The notes beneath the pieces were generated by a model. It worked only from the letters and a program-made list of their open reading frames with translations. It did no database searches and was not told the DNA's origin. A DNA stretch of 64,000 bases, taken from NCBI RefSeq assembly GCF_019084545.1, contig NZ_JAHREP010000001.1, positions 62,001 through 126,000 of the forward strand, in the 5' to 3' direction. The stretch comes from Marinobacterium ramblicola. Its GTDB lineage: Bacteria; Pseudomonadota; Gammaproteobacteria; Pseudomonadales; Balneatricaceae. Position 1 is the first letter of the stretch. Each line of letters opens with the position of its first letter. Below, one piece after another: positions 55,848 through 64,000 of the stretch. A program made the position numbers and the translations under genes.

Positions 55848-56741
55848 TTACTTCTGTGACAGGCTGTACACGTAAGCAGCGATCAGGTGGATCTTCTCGT
55901 CAGAGAGGAGTTCCTTGTGCGCAGGCATAACGCCGGCACGACCGTTGCGGATGCTGTGGGCAACCTGCTCGAAGCTGCCGCCGTAGAGCCAGGTGTTGTC
56001 GGTCAGGTTCGGTGCGCCCAGTGCCTGGGTGCCCTTGCCTTCGGCTCCGTGGCAGGCTGCGCAGAGTGCCTGGAACTGACTCTGACCGCGAGCGACCGCA
56101 TCACCGTCCAGGTTTTCGCCAGCACCGCTCAGGGACAGCACGTAGCTGGTTACGTCGCGTACACCATCTTCACCCAGTACCTGGCCCCAGGCCGGCATGC
56201 CGCCATTTCGGCCGTTGGCAATGGTGGCCTTAAGGGTGGCGGGGTCGCCACCGTAGAGCCAGTCATTGTCGGTCAGGTTGGGGAACCCGTAGGCGCCGGT
56301 ACCGGCTGAGCCGTGGCAGAGCGAGCAGTTGTTGGCGAACATGCGCTGGCCCATTTTCAGGCCAGTTTCTTCGTTCTGCAACTGTTCGATCGACAGGGCA
56401 GCGAACTGCTCGAACATCGGACGGTACTGCTCTTCGGCGTGTGCCATCTCCTCTTCCCACTGGCCGTGTGAACTCCAGCCAAGCAAGCCCTGGAAGTTGC
56501 CCAGACCGGGGTAGAGGGCCAGGTAACCCAAGCCGAAGATAACGGTGCCCAAGAACATCTGGAACCACCATTTCGGCAGCGGGTTGTCATACTCTTCGAT
56601 ACCGTCGAACTCGTGTCCTACGGTCTCTTCGGTTTGCTCTTGATGTGGCTGGCTTTTCCGGGTTGCAAACAGCAACCAAGTGCAGCCAATAATTACGGCC
56701 AGGGTAATGACTGATACCCATGCGCTCCAGAAAGCACTCAT
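55848..56741 (-). CDS. ccoP: cbb3 oxidase diheme subunit CcoP
   Basis: This 297-residue membrane-anchored dihaem cytochrome c has two N-terminal helices (about 10-30 and 55-75) and two haem sites, CSLCH and CAACH, with later Met ligands (GMPAWGQ, GVMPAHKE). It passes electrons to CcoO and CcoN. The start overlaps the ccoQ stop (ATGA). Confidence 0.96.
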   Translation of the reverse strand: MSAFWSAWVSVITLAVIIGCTWLLFATRKSQPHQEQTEETVGHEFDGIEEYDNPLPKWWFQMFLGTVIFGLGYLALYPGLGNFQGLLGWSSHGQWEEEMAHAEEQYRPMFEQFAALSIEQLQNEETGLKMGQRMFANNCSLCHGSAGTGAYGFPNLTDNDWLYGGDPATLKATIANGRNGGMPAWGQVLGEDGVRDVTSYVLSLSGAGENLDGDAVARGQSQFQALCAACHGAEGKGTQALGAPNLTDNTWLYGGSFEQVAHSIRNGRAGVMPAHKELLSDEKIHLIAAYVYSLSQK

Positions 56742-56932
56742 TTGTCGTTTCTCCCGTTATTGGCGTCGCTATCCTGCGTATTGGGCTTATCCTGCTCCTC
56801 ATCAGCGAAGGGAGCCTGAGCGGCCTCGTCATACTTTTTGCTGTTTTTCGGGTTCGCCACCCAGATAAACAGGGCGACGAACGTGATCAGCATGATGACC
56901 GGCAGGTAGGGGCCATAAACTTCGTAACTCAC
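56738..56932 (-). CDS. ccoQ: cbb3 oxidase subunit CcoQ
   Basis: A 64-residue protein with one helix (YLPVIMLITFVALFIWV) and a charged tail (NPKNSKKYDEAAQAPF...), as in CcoQ, which stabilises the oxidase. The GTG at 56932 (MSYEVYGPYL) is chosen because it lies just after the ccoO stop. The longer upstream frame overlaps ccoO. Confidence 0.9.
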   Translation of the reverse strand: MSYEVYGPYLPVIMLITFVALFIWVANPKNSKKYDEAAQAPFADEEQDKPNTQDSDANNGRNDK

Positions 56933-56939
56933 TGAATAG

Positions 56940-57560
56940 TTACCGCTTGTTGGTGTAGACGCTATGCAGCTTGCCGAGCGACTGCAGGTAAGCGACAAGA
57001 GCATCGATCTCGGTCTTGCCGGCTACCGCTTCGCGAGCAGTGGCCACATCTTCGTCGGTGTACGGGACACCCAGCTTGCGCAGTGCTTCCATCTTGGCCT
57101 CGGTATCCTGACCGGTCAGCTTGTTCTTGAACAGCCAGGGGTAGGAGGGCATCTTGGATTCCGGTACCACATCGCGCGGGTTATTCAGGTGCGCTTTGTG
57201 CCAGTCATCGGAGTAGCGACCGCCAACGCGGGCCAGATCCGGGCCGGTGCGCTTGGAACCCCAGAGGAACGGATGCTCCCACACGTGCTCGTCGGCAGTG
57301 GAGTAGTGTCCGTAACGTTCGGTTTCAGCGCGGAAGGGGCGGATCATCTGAGTGTGGCAGACGTGGCAACCTTCCTTGATGTAGATGTCGCGGCCCTCGA
57401 GTTCCAGAGCGGTGTACGTGCGCAGACCTTCGATCGGCTGAGTCGTAGAGCTCTGGAAGAACAGGGGAACGATTTCGGCCAGGCCACCGCCGCTGATCAC
57501 GATGATGATCAGCAGGATCATGAGGCCGATGTTCTTTTCAATCGTTTCGTGTTTGATCAT
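56940..57560 (-). CDS. ccoO: cbb3 oxidase monoheme subunit CcoO
   Basis: This 206-residue protein has an N-terminal membrane helix and one haem c site ([12 protein letters not shown]). It has the SAEVGRY-like ETERYGHYS region and [16 protein letters not shown], typical of CcoO/FixO. It is the second gene of ccoNOQP, 22 bases after ccoN. Confidence 0.97.
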   Translation of the reverse strand: MIKHETIEKNIGLMILLIIIVISGGGLAEIVPLFFQSSTTQPIEGLRTYTALELEGRDIYIKEGCHVCHTQMIRPFRAETERYGHYSTADEHVWEHPFLWGSKRTGPDLARVGGRYSDDWHKAHLNNPRDVVPESKMPSYPWLFKNKLTGQDTEAKMEALRKLGVPYTDEDVATAREAVAGKTEIDALVAYLQSLGKLHSVYTNKR

Positions 57561-57582
57561 TGCTATCTGCTCCTCGTCTCAA

Positions 57583-59013
57583 TCAAGCAGTCTGGGCTGA
57601 CGGCTCAGCTGCTTTAACAGAGCTGCCGGCACGGACTGTCTGCCAGACGTTGTATGCCATCAGCAGCATACCGGTCAGGAAGAACGCACCGCCCAACCAG
57701 CGGACGAAGTAACCCGGGTGGCTGGCTTCGAGAGCTTCCACGAAGCTGTAGGTCAGGGTGCCGTCCTGGTTGACCGCGCGCCACATCAGGCCCTGCAGGA
57801 TACCGTTGACCCACATAGAGCAGATGTACAGCACGGTACCGATGGTGGCGAGCCAGAAGTGGGTGTTGATCAGCGCAGTGGAGTACATCTGAGCCTTGCC
57901 GAACAGGCGCGGGATCATGTGGTAGATCGCACCGATGGAGATCATGGCAACCCAGCCCAGAGCGCCGGCATGTACGTGACCCACGGTCCAGTCGGTGTTG
58001 TGGGACAGTGCGTTGACGGTCTTGATCGACATCATCGGGCCTTCGAAGGTGGACATGCCGTAGAAGGACAGGGACACCACCAGGAAGCGCAGGATCGGAT
58101 CGGTACGCAGCTTATGCCAGGCGCCGGACAGGGTCATCATGCCGTTGATCATACCACCCCAGGAAGGAGCCAGCAGAATCAGGGACATGACCATGCCGAC
58201 AGACTGAGTCCAGTCCGGCAGAGCGGAGTAGTGCAGATGGTGACCGCCGGCCCACATGTAGGTCGCGATCAGCGCCCAGAAGTGAACGATAGAGAGGCGG
58301 TAGGAGTAGATCGGGCGCTCGGCCTGCTTCGGTACGAAGTAGTACATCATGCCCAGGAAGCCCGCGGTCAGGAAGAAGCCTACAGCGTTATGGCCGTACC
58401 ACCACTGCACCATGGCGTCGACGGTGCCGGGGTACAGAGAGTAGGACTTCAGGAAGCTGACCGGGATCGCCATGCTGTTGACGATATGGAGCACGGCAAC
58501 AGTGATGATGAACGCCATGTAGAACCAGTTGCCCACATAGATGTGGGAGGTCTTGCGCAGCTTCACGGTGCCGAGGAACACGACGGCGTACGCCACCCAC
58601 ACAGCAGTGATCAGCAGGTCGATCGGCCACTCCAGCTCGGCGTACTCCTTGGCGGAGGTGATACCCAGGGGCAGAGTGATTGCCGCCGCCAGGATCACGG
58701 CCTGCCAACCCCAGAAGGTGAACGAAGCCAGGGCGTCGGAGAACAGACGGGTCTGACTGGTGCGCTGCACGACGTAGTACGATGTCGCGAACAGGGCACA
58801 ACCACCGAACGCGAAGATAACCGCGTTGGTGTGTAACGGACGGATACGTCCGTAGCTCAACCAGGGAAGGTCGAAGTTAAGTGCTGGCCAGACCAGCTGG
58901 GCCGCGATAAGGACGCCAACGCCCATACCGACAATACCCCAGACTACCGCCATGATGGCGAACTGGCGCACGACTTTATAATTGTAAGTCGGGTGTTCAG
59001 TTGCAGTGCTCAT
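57583..59013 (-). CDS. ccoN: cbb3 cytochrome c oxidase catalytic subunit CcoN
   Basis: This 476-residue haem-copper oxidase subunit has about 12-14 transmembrane helices. [14 protein letters not shown] holds a low-spin haem His, [22 protein letters not shown] holds the CuB His with the cross-linked Tyr region, and [15 protein letters not shown]-like [16 protein letters not shown] supplies the later haem ligands. It is a high-affinity terminal oxidase for low oxygen. It is the first gene of ccoNOQP, with an ANR box about 300 bases upstream. Confidence 0.97.
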   Translation of the reverse strand: MSTATEHPTYNYKVVRQFAIMAVVWGIVGMGVGVLIAAQLVWPALNFDLPWLSYGRIRPLHTNAVIFAFGGCALFATSYYVVQRTSQTRLFSDALASFTFWGWQAVILAAAITLPLGITSAKEYAELEWPIDLLITAVWVAYAVVFLGTVKLRKTSHIYVGNWFYMAFIITVAVLHIVNSMAIPVSFLKSYSLYPGTVDAMVQWWYGHNAVGFFLTAGFLGMMYYFVPKQAERPIYSYRLSIVHFWALIATYMWAGGHHLHYSALPDWTQSVGMVMSLILLAPSWGGMINGMMTLSGAWHKLRTDPILRFLVVSLSFYGMSTFEGPMMSIKTVNALSHNTDWTVGHVHAGALGWVAMISIGAIYHMIPRLFGKAQMYSTALINTHFWLATIGTVLYICSMWVNGILQGLMWRAVNQDGTLTYSFVEALEASHPGYFVRWLGGAFFLTGMLLMAYNVWQTVRAGSSVKAAEPSAQTA

Positions 59014-59310
59014 GTCAGGCTCTCATCAACAAGCTAGGAATAGTAAGAAGAGTTCCGCCGGCAATTATCTGGTAATACCCCATCTATTTCAACGCGATGT
59101 TGCACTGCGGTGTGGCGCTTTGTCGCACCGGGAACAGTGTGCAATTTTAAATCTAAAATATCCGATTAAATTGATTTGTTTCTTATTAACGTATTGAATG
59201 TAAAGGCTTAATCGGCATTTATTTTTCGGCCATCTCCGGCGTGTGATGAGGTGATTGAAAGAAATACGACTAATAATCATGCCTCGGTATGAAAACAAAG
59301 AATGTTTTGC

Positions 59311-59324
59311 TTGATATGGATCAA
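59311..59324 (-). promoter_or_regulatory. ANR/FNR box, probably for ccoNOQP
   Basis: TTGAT-ATGG-ATCAA is a perfect match to the FNR/ANR consensus. CATACC on the minus strand (59291 to 59286) is the nearest -10-like sequence, but it puts the box at about -38.5, which is not ideal. Regulation of ccoNOQP is inferred from gene function and orientation. Confidence 0.75.
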
Positions 59325-59379
59325 TCCGGCAATTTTGGCGGCTCTAGGTCTTTGGTATTAGGTTTCAGGGTCATAGGTG

Positions 59380-59407
59380 TTGAGCATTATTGGCTGGCTG
59401 CTATAGT
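59380..59407 (+). promoter_or_regulatory. rlmM promoter
   Basis: TTGAGC (59380-59385), a 16-bp spacer and TATAGT (59402-59407). The predicted start near 59414 leaves about a 38-base leader to the rlmM ATG. Confidence 0.65.
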
Positions 59408-59451
59408 GCGCCGTTCAAAATCCAGTCACGCCCATATTCGAGACCTGTCCT

Positions 59452-60525
59452 ATGTCACAGCCAAGTTCCCTTCTGCTTCTCTGTCGTGCCGGTTTCGAGG
59501 GTGAGTGTGCTGCCGAGATCTCCGAGTTCGCCGTTGCCTCGGGTTTTTATGGTTATCCCACACTTGAGCGCAATGCCGGGTATGTCGTGTTCCATGTGCA
59601 GGCTCCGGCGACGGCGCTGCAACTGATCGAAACTGTGCGCTTTCGCCGTCTGATTTTTACCCGGCAGTGGTTTGCGTGTGGTGCGATGCTTGAGGGGCTC
59701 GATCCCCGTGATCGTGTGGCACCGGTAGCGCAAAGTGCCGCCGGGCTTCCTAAATGCACCGAATTGGTGATTGAAACCGCCGATACCACCGACGGGCGTG
59801 AGCTGCAGGGTTTTGGACGCAAGTTTGCTGCTGCGGTGGCGCCTAAGCTGCGCCAGAGCGGTCTGTTGGGTAAACGCGGGCAGAGGGCGGACTGGCGCCT
59901 GCACCTGTTCGTGCTCAGTGGGCGGGATATGTGGTTGGGCGTGGCGCCGGTACGCAACAGTGCTCCCGAACCGGGTGGCATCATACGTCTGAAGTTCCCG
60001 GCTTCGGCGCCAAGTCGGTCGACACTGAAGCTGGAGGAGGCCTGGCACTGGTTTATACCCAAGGGGCAGTGGGAGCAGCGGTTGGCGCCGGGGATGAGGG
60101 CGGTAGACCTGGGCGCGGCGCCGGGCGGTTGGACCTGGCAGCTGGTTCAGCGCGGGATGTTCGTTACCTCGGTCGACAATGGACCGATGAATGCCGATTT
60201 GATGGAGACTGGGCAGGTAGAGCATCTCCGGGAGGACGCCTTTGTATATCGGCCGTCGAAACCGGTGGACTGGATGGTCTGCGATGTGGTTGAAAAGCCG
60301 GCGCGCACTACCGCGATGGTGATCGAATGGGCGCTGCAAGGCTGGGCTCAAGACATGATCTTTAATCTGAAGCTGCCGATGAAGCAGCGCTATGCCGAAA
60401 CCCGTGCCTGTCTGGATCGTATAGAAGAGGCGTTGCGAGACGCAGGCTTGCGCTACCGTTTGCAGGCGAAACAGCTCTATCACGATCGTGAAGAGGTAAC
60501 TTGCTGGTTGTCCCTTGAAAGCTGA
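59452..60525 (+). CDS. rlmM: 23S rRNA 2'-O-ribose methyltransferase (C2498)
   Basis: This 357-residue protein has an N-terminal THUMP-like RNA-binding region (about 1-185) and a Rossmann methyltransferase domain. AVDLGAAPGGWTWQLVQRGM is the SAM-binding motif, DWMVCDVVEKP the catalytic Asp region, and FNLKLPMKQRY holds a catalytic Lys. It matches RlmM (YgdE), length 366 in E. coli. It is monocistronic, with its own promoter. Confidence 0.93.
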   Translation: MSQPSSLLLLCRAGFEGECAAEISEFAVASGFYGYPTLERNAGYVVFHVQAPATALQLIETVRFRRLIFTRQWFACGAMLEGLDPRDRVAPVAQSAAGLPKCTELVIETADTTDGRELQGFGRKFAAAVAPKLRQSGLLGKRGQRADWRLHLFVLSGRDMWLGVAPVRNSAPEPGGIIRLKFPASAPSRSTLKLEEAWHWFIPKGQWEQRLAPGMRAVDLGAAPGGWTWQLVQRGMFVTSVDNGPMNADLMETGQVEHLREDAFVYRPSKPVDWMVCDVVEKPARTTAMVIEWALQGWAQDMIFNLKLPMKQRYAETRACLDRIEEALRDAGLRYRLQAKQLYHDREEVTCWLSLES

Positions 60526-60534
60526 TGTCGAGGG

Positions 60535-60816
60535 CTAGTGCTCGAAGATGGTAACGCGCTCCTCTGTCTTGAACAGCGGTTCCAGTGCTTCCATCATCTC
60601 CTTGCGTTCGTCGCTGCCGTGCCAGCGCTGCCAGTCACTGATCGTGCGAAACGTGGCCATGACCAGGCGATGATTGGGATCATCGACATTTCGCAGCACC
60701 TCTCCGGAGATAAAACCGTGGGCGTGCATCGCTTTCTGCAGCAGCTCGCGAGACAGGCGGTCGTAGTATACCTCCAGGTCCTCGGCGATGTGGCGTTCTA
60801 TCATTACCCTGATCAT
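60535..60816 (-). CDS. antibiotic-biosynthesis-monooxygenase (ABM) fold protein
   Basis: A 93-residue protein with the dimeric alpha+beta barrel signature: [12 protein letters not shown] start, a helix with [20 protein letters not shown], and [20 protein letters not shown], where the Trp and His are typical. ABM-fold proteins include small oxygenases and haem-degrading enzymes, but many are uncharacterised. GGAGGG precedes the ATG. It stands alone, convergent with rlmM. Function unknown. Confidence 0.78.
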   Translation of the reverse strand: MIRVMIERHIAEDLEVYYDRLSRELLQKAMHAHGFISGEVLRNVDDPNHRLVMATFRTISDWQRWHGSDERKEMMEALEPLFKTEERVTIFEH

Positions 60817-60953
60817 CCGTTATTCCCTCCATCATGATCACTACTTCATACAGCATAATTCAGGGTGGCAGGGCTGCAAACCGAAGCGTCAGGCGGTTTC
60901 TCTACATCGGGTTATTTGCGACAATAGCGGCCTTCATTTCATGGGATCAGTTC

Positions 60954-61196
60954 ATGGTAGATATTGAAGCAGACCAGACTCTCGATGCATGTGGCCTTTT
61001 CTGCCCTGAGCCGGTGATGATGTTGCACAATCGGATACGTGAGCTGGTCGAGGGCGAGGTTCTGTGTATCAGGGCGACCGATCCGTCGACTCAGCGCGAT
61101 ATTCCCAAGTTCTGCCACTTCCTCGGTCATGAGCTGCTGGGGCAGGAGGCGGAAGGGAGCGTGTTCGTATATTACATCCGTAAAGGGGCATCCTGA
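60954..61196 (+). CDS. tusA: TusA-family sulfur carrier
   Basis: This 80-residue protein has the TusA core [21 protein letters not shown], with the sulfur-carrying Cys in CPEP, and [21 protein letters not shown]. TusA accepts persulfide sulfur from IscS and passes it to the 2-thiouridine relay. The ATG at 60954 has GGGA 8 bases upstream. The frame is open further upstream, but the extra residues are not family-like. A ProQ/FinO gene follows after 2 bases. Confidence 0.9.
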   Translation: MVDIEADQTLDACGLFCPEPVMMLHNRIRELVEGEVLCIRATDPSTQRDIPKFCHFLGHELLGQEAEGSVFVYYIRKGAS

Positions 61197-61198
61197 GG

Positions 61199-61801
61199 TT
61201 GACGGATATCAGAAAGTTACGCGAGCAGACGCAGGTGCTGCTTGAAGAGTGTGAAAATCGTCTTGCAACCCTGGAGGTAGATCGCCCCCAGGCCGGTAAA
61301 TCGACAAATGAGAGTATCGTAGTGAATCAGACCGAAAAAACGCCGGAAGCGAAAAACCGTAACCGGGCTAAGAACCGTGCCGCTAACCAGGCTGCGCTTG
61401 CACAATTGTGTGAGACCTATCCCGACGTGTTCAGTCGAGATAATGTGCGCCCGCTTAAGGTGGGGATTCAGGAGGATCTGATCGCTGATGAGAAGTTGGC
61501 GCGCAATAGAGTCAAGCGCGCGCTGGCCAGCTATGTGCGCAGCCCACAATACTTGCGTAGCCTACAGGTCGGTGCTGACCGTATCGGGCTTGACGGGGCC
61601 GCCTCCGGGCAGGTCAGCGAAGAGGAAGCGGTACATGCGCAGGAAAAGCTGAAAGCGATCAAGGATCAGCGCCGTGAACGCGAAAAGACCGAGCGCAAAG
61701 AGGGACGTGCAGAGCAGCGCAAACAGGCGGTCAAGGCCAAGGAGCAGCGCATCAACAAGAAGCTCGATCTGCTGCTGCAACTCAATAACCGTACCCGCTG
61801 A
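61199..61801 (+). CDS. ProQ/FinO-domain RNA-binding protein
   Basis: This 200-residue basic protein has a Lys/Arg/Asn-rich linker (about 40-65) and a ProQ/FinO core (about 65-150: YPDVFSRDNVRPLKVGIQEDLI, then ASYVRSPQYLRSL and GADRIGLDG). A long Lys/Glu/Arg helix follows. FinO-type proteins bind the 3' ends of small RNAs and mRNAs. The start appears to be TTG with GAGG immediately before it, so initiation may depend on translation of tusA (2-base gap). A GTG at 61232 is an alternative. Confidence 0.85.
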   Translation: MTDIRKLREQTQVLLEECENRLATLEVDRPQAGKSTNESIVVNQTEKTPEAKNRNRAKNRAANQAALAQLCETYPDVFSRDNVRPLKVGIQEDLIADEKLARNRVKRALASYVRSPQYLRSLQVGADRIGLDGAASGQVSEEEAVHAQEKLKAIKDQRREREKTERKEGRAEQRKQAVKAKEQRINKKLDLLLQLNNRTR

Positions 61802-61888
61802 GCGGGCTTGAGTTGGCGTTTCCTACCCCCATCTAGGTAATCTGAGCTACACCCTAGATGTGTATTGTCTATCCTGATGGGGGCCTTT

Positions 61889-62323
61889 ATGACTTCAGTC
61901 GTTACACTCAGTTGTCCATCCTGTCTCGTAACCAACAGGGTCGCGCGTGATCGCCTGGGTGCCACACCAAAGTGCGGCCGATGTGGCCAGCTCCTGTTTC
62001 AGGGCGTGCCATTGGTGCTCGATCAGGCTGGTTTCGAGCGCGTGCTGGCCAATACCGAACTCCCGCTGGTGGTCGATTTTTGGGCGCAGTGGTGCGGGCC
62101 GTGCAGGATGATGGCGCCGGTGTTCGAGCGCGCCGCTGCTGCGCTGGAACCCGATTTCCGCCTCGTTAAAGTGGATACCGAGGCGGCTCCGGCTTTAGCT
62201 CAGCGTTATCAAATTCGCAGCATTCCCACACTGATACTGTTTGCCGGCGGTCGTGAGATGGCGCGTCACTCTGGGGCGATGGATCTGGGCTCGTTGGAGC
62301 GTTGGGTCAGATCGCAGCTCTGA
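61889..62323 (+). CDS. trxC: thioredoxin 2
   Basis: This 144-residue protein has an N-terminal zinc ribbon (CPSC...CGRC, residues about 9-38) and a thioredoxin domain with active site WAQWCGPCR near residue 70. That order defines TrxC, a cytosolic disulfide reductase induced by oxidative stress. ATG 61889 has GGGG upstream. Two in-frame ATGs earlier are possible, but the chosen one matches the family N-terminus. Confidence 0.95.
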   Translation: MTSVVTLSCPSCLVTNRVARDRLGATPKCGRCGQLLFQGVPLVLDQAGFERVLANTELPLVVDFWAQWCGPCRMMAPVFERAAAALEPDFRLVKVDTEAAPALAQRYQIRSIPTLILFAGGREMARHSGAMDLGSLERWVRSQL

Positions 62324-62334
62324 TATTGACGCTC

Positions 62335-64000
62335 CTAGCTCAACGTCTTGGGTTTGCCGTGCAGGTAACCCTGAGTACCGTCGATGCCGATATTGAGTAG
62401 CTGTTCCAGCTGGCTTTCGCGCTCCACATGTTCCGCGTAAGCCCGTATGTGAATGTTATGGGCTACGCCAATCAGGCTGCGTACGAAGAAGCGGTCCTCA
62501 TCGTTTTTATCGATATCGCGAATCAAAGAACCATCGATCTTCAGATAGTCCGGCTGCAGGGTATATAGGTAACTGAAGCCTTGGGGGTGGATGCCGAAGT
62601 TGTCGACGCCGAAGCCTGTTCCCAGGGCTTTAAGCTGGCTGCGTAGCGCCTGGGTGCGTTCGATATTGTTGAGGATAACCGTTTCGTTGATTTCGAAACT
62701 GATCCGTTCCGGGTGAGGGAGCTGCATGAGTTGGCGGCCTAGCCAGGTCGGAAAATCCTCCGCCAGCAGACTGTCCTGGCCAAGGTTGATACTGATTGCG
62801 ATCCCCTGTGGCTCGCGCTGAAGATAGGCAAGGGCGCGGCCGATTACCGCCCGATCCATGGCATCGAGCAGCCCCAGCTCTCTGACCACTCCGATAAAGC
62901 GAATTGCAGGACAGGGCTCATTGTCCTCGTCCAGTATGCGGACCAGTACCTCGCCGTGCAGCGGCTGAGAGTCGCCGCCGATCAGGCTCTGATACTGCAG
63001 GAATACCTGGCTATTACCGATCGCCGATGCCACATGTTGCTGCCAGGTTTTCGAACTGCTGTCGACACCATATGTCCCGGTATATTCGATGATTTCGCTG
63101 CCCTGATCCTCGGCGCGCTGGAGCGCCAGGCGGGCATGCGACAGGAGTTGGGCTGAGGTGCCCTGTTCGGTGCTGTGGCTGATGCCGATGGTGAACGCGG
63201 GCGACGGCGGTTGTTCTGCCTGGTACAGGGCGACGACATGGGTGGTGAGCCGGATCAGCAGTTGCTCCAGCGCAGGCTTCAATCGAACCAGCGGGTGGTG
63301 CTCAAGCAGGAGCATGAACTCGGCACCGGCGGTGCGCCCGACTACGCTGCGGTTGAACTGCTGACTCAGGGCTTCGAGTTCGCTGGCGACGGACTTTAAC
63401 AGGTGGTTGGTATTATCTTCGCCACAGCAGCGGTTCAGCTCGGACAGCTCCCTGATGCGCAGGATTACCAGAGTGGCTGGGCCAAAATTGCGATCATAGT
63501 CGATTCGCTCCTGGAGTTGGGCCAGCGCAAAGCGTTGATTGGCAAGCCCGGTCAACGGGTCGCGATAGGCGATGGAGCGCAGCTCATCGATGTTGCGGCT
63601 CTGCTCGTCGAACATCTGCTTGACCTGTTTAACCATCGCGTTCATCGCTTGCACTACGCTGCGCAGCTCACGGGTTTTGGGCAGTACCGGTTGCTCGACA
63701 TAGGATTTCTGCGCCAGTGACTGAGCCTGGTGTTCCACCAGTCGCAGCGGACGTAGCAGATAGTGCAGCAGCAAGCTGATCGCAATCGCGGCAAGCAGGG
63801 CCAGCGCCACAAAAAGGCCGAGCGCGCGCTGCGCTGCCTCCCAGAAGCGCTCATAGGCGTAACCGGCCCTGCTCTGTACATGGATGACCCCCACATGTCG
63901 CCAGTTGTGGGTTATCTCTCGCTCCATAGACGGAGGCTCGATATGTACCAGATTGATGAACCAGTTTGGGACCTGTTCGGAGATGTCGGATGGGGTTTCT
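62335..64000 (-). CDS. LapD-like c-di-GMP receptor (degenerate GGDEF-EAL), partial
   Basis: The frame stays open to the window edge, so the N-terminus is missing. Visible parts in order: the end of a periplasmic LapD/MoxY-type domain (VPNWFINLV...EREITHNWRHVGVIHVQS), a transmembrane helix, a HAMP-like linker, a GGDEF domain whose loop is TAGAEF, and an EAL domain whose signature is GEVLVR. Both catalytic sites are altered, as in LapD, which binds c-di-GMP and controls release of a surface adhesin through LapG. Partner genes would lie outside the window. Confidence 0.82.
   Translation of the reverse strand, partial: ETPSDISEQVPNWFINLVHIEPPSMEREITHNWRHVGVIHVQSRAGYAYERFWEAAQRALGLFVALALLAAIAISLLLHYLLRPLRLVEHQAQSLAQKSYVEQPVLPKTRELRSVVQAMNAMVKQVKQMFDEQSRNIDELRSIAYRDPLTGLANQRFALAQLQERIDYDRNFGPATLVILRIRELSELNRCCGEDNTNHLLKSVASELEALSQQFNRSVVGRTAGAEFMLLLEHHPLVRLKPALEQLLIRLTTHVVALYQAEQPPSPAFTIGISHSTEQGTSAQLLSHARLALQRAEDQGSEIIEYTGTYGVDSSSKTWQQHVASAIGNSQVFLQYQSLIGGDSQPLHGEVLVRILDEDNEPCPAIRFIGVVRELGLLDAMDRAVIGRALAYLQREPQGIAISINLGQDSLLAEDFPTWLGRQLMQLPHPERISFEINETVILNNIERTQALRSQLKALGTGFGVDNFGIHPQGFSYLYTLQPDYLKIDGSLIRDIDKNDEDRFFVRSLIGVAHNIHIRAYAEHVERESQLEQLLNIGIDGTQGYLHGKPKTLS

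Larger units (their letters stand above)
59014..59451. promoter_or_regulatory. ccoN-rlmM divergent control region
   Basis: This 438-base region has no credible gene. It holds a perfect ANR box (59311-59324) facing either way and a good rlmM promoter (59380-59407). The ccoN-proximal 250 bases are AT-rich and would be a long leader if the ANR site drives ccoN. Confidence 0.65.

Overview
The window looks like chromosomal DNA of an aerobic, halotolerant gammaproteobacterium, most likely marine and close to the Oceanospirillales/Pseudomonadales (Marinobacterium-like). This placement is inference. It rests on the gltA-sdhCDAB-sucAB-lpd-sucCD block, the ectABC-ask ectoine operon, a PHA synthase, and an apt-anr-hemN-ccoSIHG-ccoPQON block in the order known from Pseudomonas. 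No tRNA, rRNA, insertion sequence, prophage or CRISPR array was seen.

Layout. 0-3.1 kb: the end of a membrane protein, a short SecA-like ATPase and a periplasmic adaptor. 3.1-16.2 kb: the TCA-cycle genes, with gltA divergent from sdhCDAB-sucAB-lpd-sucCD and clear terminators after sdhB and sucD. 16.3-21.3 kb: a cytochrome c5-like protein, an EAL-HDOD protein, two GGDEF proteins and hisC. 21.3-25.8 kb: a MarR/EctR-like regulator divergent from ectA-ectB-ectC-ask. 25.9-31.2 kb: a small conserved gene, phaC and a Pat-type protein acetyltransferase. 31.2-38.4 kb: an SqrR/BigR-type ArsR regulator, a three-gene envelope transport operon (RND/MMPL pump, LolA-like carrier, outer-membrane barrel), a GGDEF protein and a tandem DUF2892 membrane protein. 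38.4-47.6 kb: a tandem universal stress protein, xthA, gor, a GGDEF protein, a FieF-like cation exporter, a BASS transporter, queE, rdgC and apt. 47.7-59.3 kb: the microaerobic block (anr, hemN, cbb3 oxidase and its assembly genes). 59.4-64 kb: rlmM, a small monooxygenase-fold protein, tusA, a ProQ/FinO protein, trxC and a LapD-like c-di-GMP receptor cut by the window edge.

Two signals seem new. (1) Between apt and anr, on the + strand, an ANR/FNR-type box lies at exactly -41.5 relative to a start predicted from a good -10. About 80 nt later comes an intrinsic terminator, with a second stem-loop in between. This reads as an anaerobically induced small RNA gene. (2) The operator-like motif ATTAG-N6-CTAAT occurs at two promoters 6.5 kb apart: in front of the RND operon and in front of the tandem DUF2892 gene. 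The ArsR regulator beside the first copy carries the two cysteines, 66 residues apart, that define persulfide sensors of the SqrR/BigR family. This suggests a sulfide/persulfide-responsive regulon that includes an undescribed trans-envelope export system.

Other themes are the six c-di-GMP-related proteins in 64 kb and two further ANR boxes, upstream of hemN and ccoNOQP.
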